Positions 6,902-14,817 of a DNA stretch of 64,000 nucleotides are shown here, in pieces. This DNA comes from CAZYSK01 sp964649415 (lineage in GTDB: Bacteria > Chloroflexota > Anaerolineae > B4-G1). Below the pieces are notes generated by a model. It did no database searches and was not told the origin of the DNA. It saw only the letters and a list, made by a program, of their open reading frames with translations. The position numbers were made by a program, and so were the translations under genes. The stretch covers positions 113,593 through 177,592 of the forward strand of contig CAZYSK010000001.1 of assembly GCA_964649415.1 (NCBI GenBank). Reading direction: 5' to 3'. Positions within the stretch are counted from its first letter, which is position 1; every line of letters begins with the position of its first letter.

Positions 6902-9313
6902 TCAGTCTGATCCAGGCGTCTCCCCAACCGCAGGCGCCCCACTGGCCGCCGACGCGTCCGTGTACGTGACACTGAGATAGGGATCCAAGGACGTACCGCT
7001 CCGCTCGCGCGCGTAGAATCCCAGCCGCGCCGAATCGTTGCCCGAGCTCTCCGGGCCGCGAAGCGTGATGCCGTAGTTGGGGTAAGTGCCGCCGACCCAC
7101 GCGCGCACCAGATCGGTCACGTCGAGCGTGTAGTAGTCCCAGGTTCCGGACGTGATTGACACAGAACCATACCCCTCGGCGGTGCCGGGCTGGGTATTCC
7201 AGGTGACAGACGACTCCAGCCAACTGCTGCTCGTGCGGTATGCAGTGACTGTGTGTGTCCTGTTGCCGATATCACAGTAGTCCACGTGATACACGTGGAG
7301 AGTGGCATCCTCGATCGAGGCTCCCGACGAGATGCCGGACAGGTCGAACTGAAGCAAAGCACGGGAGACCTGCGCACCGTCGCAGTGGTCGTATCCCGTC
7401 CACATTTCCGTCTCGGATCCACGATTCAGCGTCGCATAACCCTGACGGACGTCGGCATCTGCAGTGGAGTACAGATTGACCGTCTCTGTCGGCGGCCATT
7501 CCATAATCGTCAGCGGCAGGTAGACCCGACGCTCTGCCACGAACACCCAACTGGTGTTGCTGGAAGGCGTATCATCCTCCGGGTCCCCAATGGTAGCCTC
7601 GTTAGTAAAGGTGGTCTCACCGTCCCAACTGGGGTCAATCTGGCCAGCGATGGTGATCACTCCCGTCTCCCCTGCCTCCAGCGGCTCGATGTCCCACACG
7701 TAGGATATCGTGCCGGTCGGCGTGATGTCGAGCGTGCTGTCAAACGTGGGGTTCAACACCTGGGAGGGCAGAGCATCAGTGACCACGGGGTGAGCAGCCA
7801 CCTGTCCCCCGCCATTTGCAACGCTAAGGGTGAACGTTATAGGATCGCCGGGATCGAAGTCGTTGCCGATCACTTGCTTGGTGATGCTGACGTTCGGAGC
7901 AGTGTCCGCGCTCGTGCGCAAGCGGATGGCGACGTCTTTCGATGCCGACGTCCAGTAGACACCGCCGATACTCACGGACGTGCGCCCCTCCGCCGGTCCG
8001 TTGACATCAATCGGAACGGGATATATGTACCCGCCACCGTTCGCGAACTTCACAGCGACGAAGACGTCATTGCCTGCGTTCAATGGTATCGGCGGGTCCA
8101 ACATGACCGAGTGGTAGCCAGCCTCGTTGAAGGAGTTCCCCAAAGATTGCCCCAGTTGGTTGCTCAGTGTCGAACCGTCAAAGTCATCGTAGATTGAGAC
8201 GTCAACGGTCGCGGGGCTATCCGTCGTCCAGAACTCCACGCGCGTGGCGTACGTGCTGGCCGTGGCCGTATACACGGCCATACCCCAGGCCGTCGTGCCG
8301 GCCCCTCCCCATTCGGCCGACCAGCCGCCTTGATCGTAGTACAGGAGGTCGCCTTGCGAGTCGTATTCCTGCCAATCGTACACAAATGAGGCGTCCATAC
8401 CGATGCTGGCCGAGCCGTAGGCGATCCAGAAATAGCCACTATCGCCCCAGCCGGTGCCCCAACTGTTCTTCACCAGCCAAGCGCCGCTGCCTCCGGCGTG
8501 GCTGCGGCTGTCATCCCAACCGACGATCAACACGGCGTGGTTGGGCATCTCGGTCCCTGAATAGTACAGGGTGTACGAGCCGTCGTAGCTACTGAATTCG
8601 GTGTCCCAGGCATCGTAGTAACCGGCGTACATCGCCGTATAGACCGGGCCGTACGTCTGGATGTATTGCTTCAGTACAGTCGTGTCGGCCACCGAGCCCG
8701 CGGAGATGATGCGCCAGTCCAACAGAGTCTGCCGGAAAGGGCCACTGCCGGAACTGCACGGAACATCGCTGGGAACGAACGGATCATCCGCCTCCAGCAC
8801 GGTGCCCTTCTTGGAGAACAGGCTGGCAAGCTGATAGAAGTTCCCGCCGCTGCAGCTGGCATCGTACCAGTTACACTCCTTGGCGTGGTTCTCCGACAGG
8901 TCATACGTGCCCATCCCGTCTATCAAGATCTTGGACTCGAAGTTGCCGAGGGCGGCGAAAGCGTAGCAGCACCCACAGGTGCTCTGGTTCTTCACAGGGG
9001 TGACGTAATTCTGCCCATCCTTGTCGCGCCAGTCGAACGTGGAGGCCAGTGCCTGCACCTGAACACCGCCGTCGGGCGGATTCTGCCCGGTCAGATGGGA
9101 GAGATCCATAGCCGGGGGCACGTAGCCCTTGGCGTGGACGGGCTCCTCCAGCGCGTTCTGACCGGACGGAGCGGCTGGGAAGGTTGACTCTGCGTCTTCC
9201 TCCCAGGGAGGCAGCGGAGAGAGGGGAGCTTGTGCACCGCTGATCGAGTAGAATGACAGTAGCCCCAGGCAAAGCAGCGCGATCAACATTACGTGCAGCT
9301 TGCGTGTCTTCAC
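6902..9313 (-). CDS. secreted papain-like (C1A) cysteine protease with DUF11 and DNRLRE domains
   Basis: 803 residues from GTG 9313, which sits 6 bases after AGGAGGT and opens a signal peptide ending near SGAQA. The papain domain spans about residues 90-310: Gln110, nucleophile Cys116 in STCGCCYAFA, His259 in MPNHAVLIVGWDD and Asn283 in VKNSWGTGWGDSGYF. The usual CGSCWAF is here CGCCYAF. Next come a lectin-like segment typical of bacterial papain-type peptidases, a DUF11 beta-sandwich (about 480-590), and a C-terminal DNRLRE/CBM96-like domain (about 615-790). It is presumably an extracellular protease with adhesion modules. The upstream ATG at 9352 would spoil the signal peptide. Confidence 0.92.
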   Translation of the reverse strand: MKTRKLHVMLIALLCLGLLSFYSISGAQAPLSPLPPWEEDAESTFPAAPSGQNALEEPVHAKGYVPPAMDLSHLTGQNPPDGGVQVQALASTFDWRDKDGQNYVTPVKNQSTCGCCYAFAALGNFESKILIDGMGTYDLSENHAKECNWYDASCSGGNFYQLASLFSKKGTVLEADDPFVPSDVPCSSGSGPFRQTLLDWRIISAGSVADTTVLKQYIQTYGPVYTAMYAGYYDAWDTEFSSYDGSYTLYYSGTEMPNHAVLIVGWDDSRSHAGGSGAWLVKNSWGTGWGDSGYFWIAYGSASIGMDASFVYDWQEYDSQGDLLYYDQGGWSAEWGGAGTTAWGMAVYTATASTYATRVEFWTTDSPATVDVSIYDDFDGSTLSNQLGQSLGNSFNEAGYHSVMLDPPIPLNAGNDVFVAVKFANGGGYIYPVPIDVNGPAEGRTSVSIGGVYWTSASKDVAIRLRTSADTAPNVSITKQVIGNDFDPGDPITFTLSVANGGGQVAAHPVVTDALPSQVLNPTFDSTLDITPTGTISYVWDIEPLEAGETGVITIAGQIDPSWDGETTFTNEATIGDPEDDTPSSNTSWVFVAERRVYLPLTIMEWPPTETVNLYSTADADVRQGYATLNRGSETEMWTGYDHCDGAQVSRALLQFDLSGISSGASIEDATLHVYHVDYCDIGNRTHTVTAYRTSSSWLESSVTWNTQPGTAEGYGSVSITSGTWDYYTLDVTDLVRAWVGGTYPNYGITLRGPESSGNDSARLGFYARERSGTSLDPYLSVTYTDASAASGAPAVGETPGSD

Positions 9314-9467
9314 TTTTGAACCTCCTGTTTGTTCCCTTGGGTGCCCTACCACGGCTGCGGCAGAAACACAGAATGAAACGAACCTATGTTAAGGGGGTAC
9401 TTCTCACTCGCGACATCCGGACTGGCGAGAGGCACTCTCTGTCCGCATCTGTCGCCCAGCGGCGAGT

Positions 9468-9496
9468 AGTATACAATGAAGTCACGACGGCGTCAA
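9468..9496 (-). promoter_or_regulatory. strong sigma70-type promoter for the protease gene
   Basis: Minus strand: TTGACG (9496-9491), a 17-bp spacer and TATACT (9473-9468). The predicted start near 9461 gives a leader of about 150 nt before the GTG at 9313. It is divergent from, and close to, the chelatase promoter. Confidence 0.7.
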
Positions 9497-9559
9497 TCGC
9501 TGGGGGCCAAGCCCTGGCGCTGGGATGCGCGCAAAGTTCCGCTTTCATCACGATTGGGG

Positions 9560-9565
9560 TATAAT
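9560..9565 (+). promoter_or_regulatory. -10 element of the chelatase gene promoter
   Basis: Perfect TATAAT 28 bases before the ATG at 9593. The -35 position (TTCCGC, 9537-9542 with a 17-bp spacer) is weak, so an activator or another sigma factor may be involved. Confidence 0.45.
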
Positions 9566-9592
9566 GGATCGCAAGAAACGAGGTTGATAACT

Positions 9593-11662
9593 ATGCCACC
9601 TATCTTTCCATTCACCGCTATCGTCGGACAGGAGCGCATGAAGCGCGCCCTGATCCTCAACGCGATTCACCCCCAGATCGGCGGCGTGCTCATCCGTGGC
9701 GAGCGCGGCACCGCCAAGTCCACCGCCGCACGCGCCCTGGCCGCCCTCCTGCCCCAGATCGAGGTCGTCGCCGACTGCCCCTTCGGCTGCGACCCTGACC
9801 AACCCGCCACCTGGTGCACCCAATGCCAGGAACGCGGTGCGGCCACGCACGCCCTACCCCGCACCCGCCACCGCACCCGCTTCGTCGACCTCCCCGTCAG
9901 CGCCACCGAGGACCGCGTCGTCGGCACCCTCGACATCGAGCGCGCCATCCAGCAGGGCGAACGCCACTTCGAGCCCGGCGTCCTCGCCGCTGCCAACCGC
10001 GGCGTCCTCTACGTCGACGAGGTCAACCTCCTCGACGATCACGTCGTCGACCTGCTCCTCGACGCCGCCGCCATGGGCGTCAACATCGTCGAGCGCGAGG
10101 GCATCTCCTTCAGCCACCCCGCCCGCTTCATCCTCATCGGCACCATGAACCCCGAAGAGGGCGACCTGCGCCCCCAACTCCTCGACCGCTTCGCCCTGTG
10201 CGTAGACATCCAGGGCATCCGCGACCCGGCGGCCCGCATGGCGATCATGACGCGCAACCTGGCCTACGAGGCCGATCCCGAAGGCTTCTGTGCCGAGTGG
10301 GCACCCAGGGAGCAGGCGCTGTCGGAGGAGATCGCCCGCGCGCGCCAACTCCTGCCGGCGGTCAGCTATACCCAGTCAGACCTGGCGACCATCGCGGCGA
10401 TGATGAGCGAGTTGGGCGTGGACGGCCACCGCGCCGACCTGGTGGTGCTCAAGGCCGCCCGGGCACACGCGGCCTTCGAGGGACGCACCCGGCTGAGCGA
10501 CCACGACATCCTGTTGGCCGCCGAGCTGGCGCTGCCCCATCGCCTGAAGCGCAAACCCCTGGAAGATGCAGAGGTCACGATGGGGGACCTGTCGGAGCGG
10601 CTGGCCGAGGCCCGATCTCAAAGCCCAGTCGAGGCCGTGACCGGCGAGAAAGACACGGACGCCGAGGTGATCGCTAAAAAAAAAGCCGTGTCTGGGGAGA
10701 CCCGTGACGAGACGCCTCCCAACGAGCGGGGAAAAATAACGCGGGAGCCTGTACTGCAAACCATCCCGCAGTGGCCGTCGGATGGTCGATGGTGGGAGGG
10801 GGGTGAAGAGGTCGCCCCCAGTGATAGCTTCGTCCCGCGTCGCCTGGACACGCCCCTCGACAGACTGAGCCGCTCAGGCAGAGGTCGCCGCAGCCAGACG
10901 TACACGGAGGGCAAGCGCGGCCATTACGTTCATTCCCGTCCCTCTCCCGGTGATGCCAGTGACCTGGCCTTCGACGCCACGCTCCGTGCAGCAGCTCCCC
11001 GCCAGAGAGAGCGGAGACGCGAAGGAGGGCCCGCGTTGGCTTTGCGTCCTGACGACTACCAGCGCAAGGTGCGTATGCGCCGGGCCGCAAACCTCGTGCT
11101 CTTCGTTGTGGACGCCTCCTGGTCGATGGCCGTGGCCGAGCGCATGCAGGCCACCAAGGGAGCCGTAATGTCGCTGCTGACGGATGCCTACCAGCGGCGA
11201 GACCGGGTAGGACTCGTCGTCTTCCAGAAGAACAGCGCCCGCGTCGTGCTCCAGCCCACCAACAGTGTCGAGCTGGCGCGGCGCGCGTTGAGCGACATCC
11301 CCGTCGGCGGCAAGACCCCTCTGTCAGCCGGGCTACAGACCGCCTACAATGTGATCACCCGCGAACTGCGACAGCATCCTGACCTGATGCCGTTAATGGT
11401 ACTACTCACCGACGGCGCTGGCAACGTCTCGGTGACCAACCTGCCCCCCCAAGAAGAAGCCTACCGTATCGCGAGCATGTTCCCGCAGGCCCACTTCCGC
11501 TCGATAGTGATCAACATGGAACATGAGGCCTTCGACCAAGGACTGGCACAGGCACTGGCCGAGCATCTCGAATCTCCCTGCTACACGCTGGATGAGCTGA
11601 AGGCCGAATCCCTGCTGCGCACTGTGCGCGGCGAACTGGCGGAGCAGACGTCCCAATCTTAG
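9593..11662 (+). CDS. fused magnesium chelatase-like AAA+/VWA protein (ChlI-ChlD type)
   Basis: 689 residues. The N-terminal AAA+ module has Walker A GERGTAKS at 36-43, an insert with a CxxxxxxxxxCxxC cysteine cluster (CPFGCDPDQPATWCTQC), Walker B VLYVDEVNLLDDH, and sensor-like NPEEGDLRPQLLDRF. A charged, poorly conserved linker (about 340-470) follows, then a C-terminal von Willebrand A domain with MIDAS motif DASWS near residue 505. The family (BchI+BchD fusions, also annotated as putative cobaltochelatase) powers metal insertion together with a large H/CobN subunit, which is absent here. ATG 9593 is chosen because upstream codons do not match the family. The first 600 bases use C-ending codons almost exclusively. 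Confidence 0.9.
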   Translation: MPPIFPFTAIVGQERMKRALILNAIHPQIGGVLIRGERGTAKSTAARALAALLPQIEVVADCPFGCDPDQPATWCTQCQERGAATHALPRTRHRTRFVDLPVSATEDRVVGTLDIERAIQQGERHFEPGVLAAANRGVLYVDEVNLLDDHVVDLLLDAAAMGVNIVEREGISFSHPARFILIGTMNPEEGDLRPQLLDRFALCVDIQGIRDPAARMAIMTRNLAYEADPEGFCAEWAPREQALSEEIARARQLLPAVSYTQSDLATIAAMMSELGVDGHRADLVVLKAARAHAAFEGRTRLSDHDILLAAELALPHRLKRKPLEDAEVTMGDLSERLAEARSQSPVEAVTGEKDTDAEVIAKKKAVSGETRDETPPNERGKITREPVLQTIPQWPSDGRWWEGGEEVAPSDSFVPRRLDTPLDRLSRSGRGRRSQTYTEGKRGHYVHSRPSPGDASDLAFDATLRAAAPRQRERRREGGPALALRPDDYQRKVRMRRAANLVLFVVDASWSMAVAERMQATKGAVMSLLTDAYQRRDRVGLVVFQKNSARVVLQPTNSVELARRALSDIPVGGKTPLSAGLQTAYNVITRELRQHPDLMPLMVLLTDGAGNVSVTNLPPQEEAYRIASMFPQAHFRSIVINMEHEAFDQGLAQALAEHLESPCYTLDELKAESLLRTVRGELAEQTSQS

Positions 11663-11683
11663 GTTGTTGCGGAGACGGGGCAA

Positions 11684-11750
11684 GAAACCAGGTTCTTCGC
11701 TGTCCAACTGTCGATCTTGGCATGCCTTCCAACAGCCCAAACCTGGTTTC
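11684..11750. repeat. inverted repeat between chelatase and RRM genes
   Basis: GAAACCAGGTT (11684-11694) and AACCTGGTTTC (11740-11750) are perfectly complementary with a 45-nt interval. It lies between convergent genes, so it could act as a bidirectional terminator. It also resembles dispersed GAAACC-type palindromes found in many genomes. Confidence 0.55.
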
Positions 11751-11796
11751 TACACAGAGCGTGCCCAGCTCCTTCTCGCGACGCTCCTGCGTCGCG

Positions 11797-12102
11797 CTAG
11801 TAGCGGCGCTCCCGCCTACCACCTCCGTAGGATCCACTGTGGGAACCCCGATCACGCTGAGGGCGTGCCTCTGCAACCTTGATGGCCCGACCTTCTAGAT
11901 CACGGCCGTTGAGTTGGTCTATGGCCTGTTGGGCCGCTGTGCTATCCACCATCTCCACAAAGCCGAAACCCCGTGACCTCCCCGTCATGCGGTCGGTGAT
12001 GACGGTAGCCGATACGACCTCGCCCACCGAGCTGAACAGTTCCCGCAGACTGCCGTCGGTCACGCTGTAACTAAGATTGCCAACGTACAATTTCTTGGCC
12101 AT
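11797..12102 (-). CDS. RRM-domain RNA-binding protein
   Basis: 101 residues: one RNA recognition motif with RNP2 KLYVGNLSY near the N-terminus and RNP1 RGFGFVEM near residue 45, then a short Gly/Arg/Ser-rich tail (SGSYGGGRRERRY). This is the small glycine-rich RRM type known from cyanobacteria and other bacteria, often tied to cold response and mRNA structure or stability. A G-rich ribosome site precedes the ATG. It lies 53 bases downstream of the cold-shock gene in the same direction, so the two RNA-binding proteins are probably co-transcribed. Confidence 0.95.
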   Translation of the reverse strand: MAKKLYVGNLSYSVTDGSLRELFSSVGEVVSATVITDRMTGRSRGFGFVEMVDSTAAQQAIDQLNGRDLEGRAIKVAEARPQRDRGSHSGSYGGGRRERRY

Positions 12103-12155
12103 GCTACCCCCTCTTGTATGTCACTGGCGCTGCACACAGAAAACTCGGGCGATCC

Positions 12156-12365
12156 CTACAACACAATAACGTTGCTAGCTTGCAAGCCCTTTGGCCCCTC
12201 CTGCACACTGAACTCAACACGCTGGCCCTCTTCAAGCGTCTTGAAGCCAAAGCCAGTGATGGCAGAGTAGTGCACGAACACGTCCCCACCTTCATCGCGC
12301 GTGATGAATCCATAGCCCTTGGCGCTGCTGAACCACTTCACTGTTCCCGATTCTTTCTTCTCCAC
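12156..12365 (-). CDS. cold shock domain protein
   Basis: 69 residues from GTG 12365, with AAGGAG upstream. It has the CspA-type fold signatures GTVKWFSSAKGYGFI (RNP1) and DVFVHYSAI (RNP2) and ends ASNVIVL, the normal family length. It binds single-stranded RNA or DNA as a chaperone. The longer frame from 12461 would translate the leader and is rejected. Upstream is a strong promoter and a leader of about 120 nt containing a stable hairpin, the arrangement expected of temperature-controlled csp genes. Confidence 0.95.
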   Translation of the reverse strand: MEKKESGTVKWFSSAKGYGFITRDEGGDVFVHYSAITGFGFKTLEEGQRVEFSVQEGPKGLQASNVIVL

Positions 12366-12421
12366 CTTGCTGCTCCTTACTTGTGATACGTGCGCTATGA
12401 AATCGGCCAATACATACGCAA

Positions 12422-12450
12422 CCGGCCCAGGCATTGTAAGCCCGGGCCGG
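12422..12450 (-). promoter_or_regulatory. stable hairpin in the cold-shock gene leader
   Basis: On the transcript, CCGGCCCGGGC pairs with GCCTGGGCCGG through 11 base pairs (one G-U) around a 7-nt loop. It lies 57-85 nt ahead of the GTG start. No T run follows, so it looks like a leader structure rather than a terminator. Confidence 0.6.
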
Positions 12451-12491
12451 ATGGACATCACTACCTGAACTTACCGCGTCCTACCGACTAC

Positions 12492-12519
12492 ACTATAGCA
12501 CATTTGAATTCAAAGTCAA
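12492..12519 (-). promoter_or_regulatory. promoter for the csp-RRM operon
   Basis: Minus strand: TTGACT (12519-12514), a 16-bp spacer and TATAGT (12497-12492). Transcription would begin near 12485, giving a 120-nt leader. Confidence 0.7.
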
Positions 12520-12596
12520 ATCGCATGCCCACGCCGGTCAGATTCGGTCGGCCAAACCCAGCCGGCGCCAACTGTCTCCCCGTTTCCGGGGCAACC

Positions 12597-12625
12597 TTGG
12601 CGGGCCAGCCATCGTCGTGTATAAT
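12597..12625 (+). promoter_or_regulatory. promoter for the family 2 glycosyltransferase gene
   Basis: TTGGCG (12597-12602), a 17-bp spacer and a perfect TATAAT (12620-12625). The ATG at 12634 lies at about the expected transcription start, and there is no Shine-Dalgarno sequence, so the mRNA would be leaderless or nearly so. Confidence 0.65.
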
Positions 12626-12633
12626 CTCCTCTG

Positions 12634-13626
12634 ATGCGCATTTCCGTCGTTGCTACGGTCCTGAATGAGGCCGGCAGCCTGCCCCAGCTGTTGGACAGCC
12701 TGGCTGCCCAAACGCGCACCCCAGACGAGGTCGTCATCTGCGACGGGGGTTCTACCGATCGCACGCTGGCTTTGCTGGAGGCCGAGAACCGCTTGGCGCT
12801 GCACGTCATCCAACTGACGGGGGCCAACATCTCGCAGGGACGCAACGCGGCCATCCAGGCCGCCGGTGGCGACGGCATTGCCGTCACCGACGCGGGTGTG
12901 CAGCTGAGTCCATCCTGGCTGGAGAAGATCGTCGCACCGTTCCAGAAGCCAGAAACGCAGGCTGTCGCCGGCTTCTTCGTCCCCGATCCACGCACGGTTT
13001 TCGAGATAGCCATGGGCGCGACCGTGCTCCCACGAGTGCACGAGGTCAACCCCGAGCGCTTCGACCCATCCAGCCGGTCCGTCGCCTTTCGCAAGAGCGC
13101 CTGGGCTGCGGTGGGTGGCTACCCCGAATGGATTGATTACTGCGAGGATCTGATCTTCGACTTCCGGCTGCGGCAACGCTTCGGGCCATTCTCATTCGCC
13201 CCCGAGGCACTGGTGCACTTTCGACCACGGTCCAACCTCCGCGCCTTCTTCGTCCAGTACTACCGGTACTCGCGCGGCGATGGCAAGGCAAACCTGTGGC
13301 CGCGGCGACACGCGATTCGCTATCTGACCTACCTGGTTGCTGCGCCCCTCATCGCTGTCGCCGGGGCGACCCTGAGCCCATGGTGGTGGGGGCTCTATCT
13401 GATCGGCATACCGGGGATGCTCTGGAGGTCCTGGCGGCGGCTGGCGCACGCATGGGGCGGCCTGAGCCTCGGTCAGAAGCTGGAGGCGGCGCTATGGGTA
13501 CCGGTGATCCGTGTCACTGGTGACATCGCCAAGATGATCGGCTACCCTGTGGGACGGTGGTGGCGCTGGCGGCACCGGGCGCAGGTGCCGAACTGGCGCG
13601 AGCCGTGGGAGGGGGAGAGCAAGTGA
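12634..13626 (+). CDS. family 2 glycosyltransferase
   Basis: 330 residues. The N-terminal GT-A fold starts ISVVATVLNEAGSLPQLLDSL, with CDGGSTDRT and a DAGVQLSP segment at the DxD position. GGYPEWIDYCEDLIFDFRLR is the usual acceptor-side motif. Hydrophobic segments follow near residues 225-265. Family 2 enzymes invert configuration using nucleotide-sugars, and the membrane segments suggest a lipid-linked or membrane acceptor. The predicted mRNA is leaderless. Its stop overlaps the start of the DUF6125 gene, so the two are coupled. It lies outside the large polysaccharide locus. Confidence 0.9.
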   Translation: MRISVVATVLNEAGSLPQLLDSLAAQTRTPDEVVICDGGSTDRTLALLEAENRLALHVIQLTGANISQGRNAAIQAAGGDGIAVTDAGVQLSPSWLEKIVAPFQKPETQAVAGFFVPDPRTVFEIAMGATVLPRVHEVNPERFDPSSRSVAFRKSAWAAVGGYPEWIDYCEDLIFDFRLRQRFGPFSFAPEALVHFRPRSNLRAFFVQYYRYSRGDGKANLWPRRHAIRYLTYLVAAPLIAVAGATLSPWWWGLYLIGIPGMLWRSWRRLAHAWGGLSLGQKLEAALWVPVIRVTGDIAKMIGYPVGRWWRWRHRAQVPNWREPWEGESK

Positions 13627-14135
13627 AGCAATACACCATCGCACCGGAGAAGCAGGCCCATATGCTGGCACTCCTGGCCATGGCGTGGGATGGGCAGTGG
13701 TTCCTCAAAGTACACGGTGAGTACGGATGGGAAGCCGCCACACGGTTGAACGCGCAGGTACGGGCGGCGTTCGGGCGCATTGAGATGCGCAGGACGTTGC
13801 GCGCGGTGGGCAAGCGAGTCGCCGACGACCTGGGAGACGCTGTCCGGATGATACAGGCGTACTTCCAGAGCGTGCTGACGGCCGGCTTCGACGCCGAGTT
13901 CGACATCCAGGGAAACCGTGCCACGATCACCGTCACGCGTTGCGCCGCGCTCTCAGGCGCGAGGCGGGCGAACCTAGAACGACACGACCAGGCCTGTATC
14001 GCGTGCCTCGGACTGTGGCACGCCTACTTCGACGTGCTGCTACCGGACACCCCGGTCGACGTCGAGGTCAAGGAGCAGATGGGCTACGGCACATCTCAAT
14101 GCCGGTTCGTGATCCGAGCGGGCGGGGAGCCGTAG
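13623..14135 (+). CDS. DUF6125 family protein
   Basis: 170 residues from GTG 13623, overlapping the preceding stop by four bases. DGQWFLKVHGEYGWEAA followed by FGRIEMRR is the pattern I associate with DUF6125 and the related L-2-amino-thiazoline-4-carboxylic acid hydrolase-like proteins of anaerobes. The C-terminal half has conserved-looking cysteines (ERHDQACIACLGLWHAYFDVL and QCRFVI) that might bind a metal. The function is unknown. Translational coupling to the glycosyltransferase is the only contextual hint. An upstream start at 13557 would overlap the glycosyltransferase by 70 bases. Confidence 0.75.
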   Translation: MKQYTIAPEKQAHMLALLAMAWDGQWFLKVHGEYGWEAATRLNAQVRAAFGRIEMRRTLRAVGKRVADDLGDAVRMIQAYFQSVLTAGFDAEFDIQGNRATITVTRCAALSGARRANLERHDQACIACLGLWHAYFDVLLPDTPVDVEVKEQMGYGTSQCRFVIRAGGEP

Positions 14136-14205
14136 GGATTTCGGCTAGAGACCATCCGGGGCGCTTCGCTTCATCGGCGGGCGCTGCAAGAACAAGACCG
14201 CCAAC

Positions 14206-14817
14206 TCAGGCGCACAGGTCGATATCAATGAGGATCACGAGAGCGGCCAGCACCAGAGGAGCCTGGCGCAAGGGCGTGGCATCCGTCTCAACGACGTAGC
14301 TGGGACCACTCACAGGACGGCTGATCTGCCCTACCTTGACGTCCCCGGCCGGGATTTCCCCCTCGACTACCCCGGCATCCTCGATGCCACCTCCCGCGCT
14401 CCCTTGTCTCCGGTCCGCCGTTTCTCTGCCACCAAAGAGCTCGTAGAAATGCCTGCCGTGGCGGCTGCCCCGGGCGACGTAGCCGTACCGTCCCAGTTGG
14501 ACGATGTATAAGGGCAGGCGCAACAGCAGGATGTCCACCAACCTCCACCGATCCAGAATCACAGCCTGGGATTTCTCCGTCTCCCCACCGGCGAAGACCT
14601 CATATCGTTCCCCACGTCGCCACGCTGCGACATCTGATGGCTTGATACGCCCGACCGGGCCATGGGCAGGGTCGAGGAACTCGACCAGGCGCGTTGGACT
14701 TGGACGCATCAACCCTGCCGGCTCAGCGACGTAGCACAGATGCCCAGCCTCGTCCAGGATACGGTAGCGGTAGGCCTGTCTATTGGCATAGGTCTGTTTG
14801 TGGATCGCGTAGTTCAT
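14206..14817 (-). CDS. LURP-one/scramblase-like protein
   Basis: 203 residues, no signal peptide. The beginning (YRYRILDEAGHLCYVAEPAG) and end (YVVETDATPLRQAPLVLAALVILIDI) match the tubby-like beta-barrel family LURP-one-related/phospholipid scramblase, in which the final hydrophobic helix fills the barrel. The middle contains EFLDPAHGPVGRIKP and a more variable section. The biochemical role in bacteria is unknown. The ATG overlaps the FtsK stop as ATGA, so it is translated as the second gene of an ftsK operon. Confidence 0.75.
   Translation of the reverse strand: MNYAIHKQTYANRQAYRYRILDEAGHLCYVAEPAGLMRPSPTRLVEFLDPAHGPVGRIKPSDVAAWRRGERYEVFAGGETEKSQAVILDRWRLVDILLLRLPLYIVQLGRYGYVARGSRHGRHFYELFGGRETADRRQGSAGGGIEDAGVVEGEIPAGDVKVGQISRPVSGPSYVVETDATPLRQAPLVLAALVILIDIDLCA

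Noticed and set aside
6843..6945. Frameshifted C-terminal extension of the papain-like protease
   Set aside because: A shifted frame gives a hydrophobic segment followed by Arg, like an anchor, but the DNRLRE domain is complete and no slippery site is seen.
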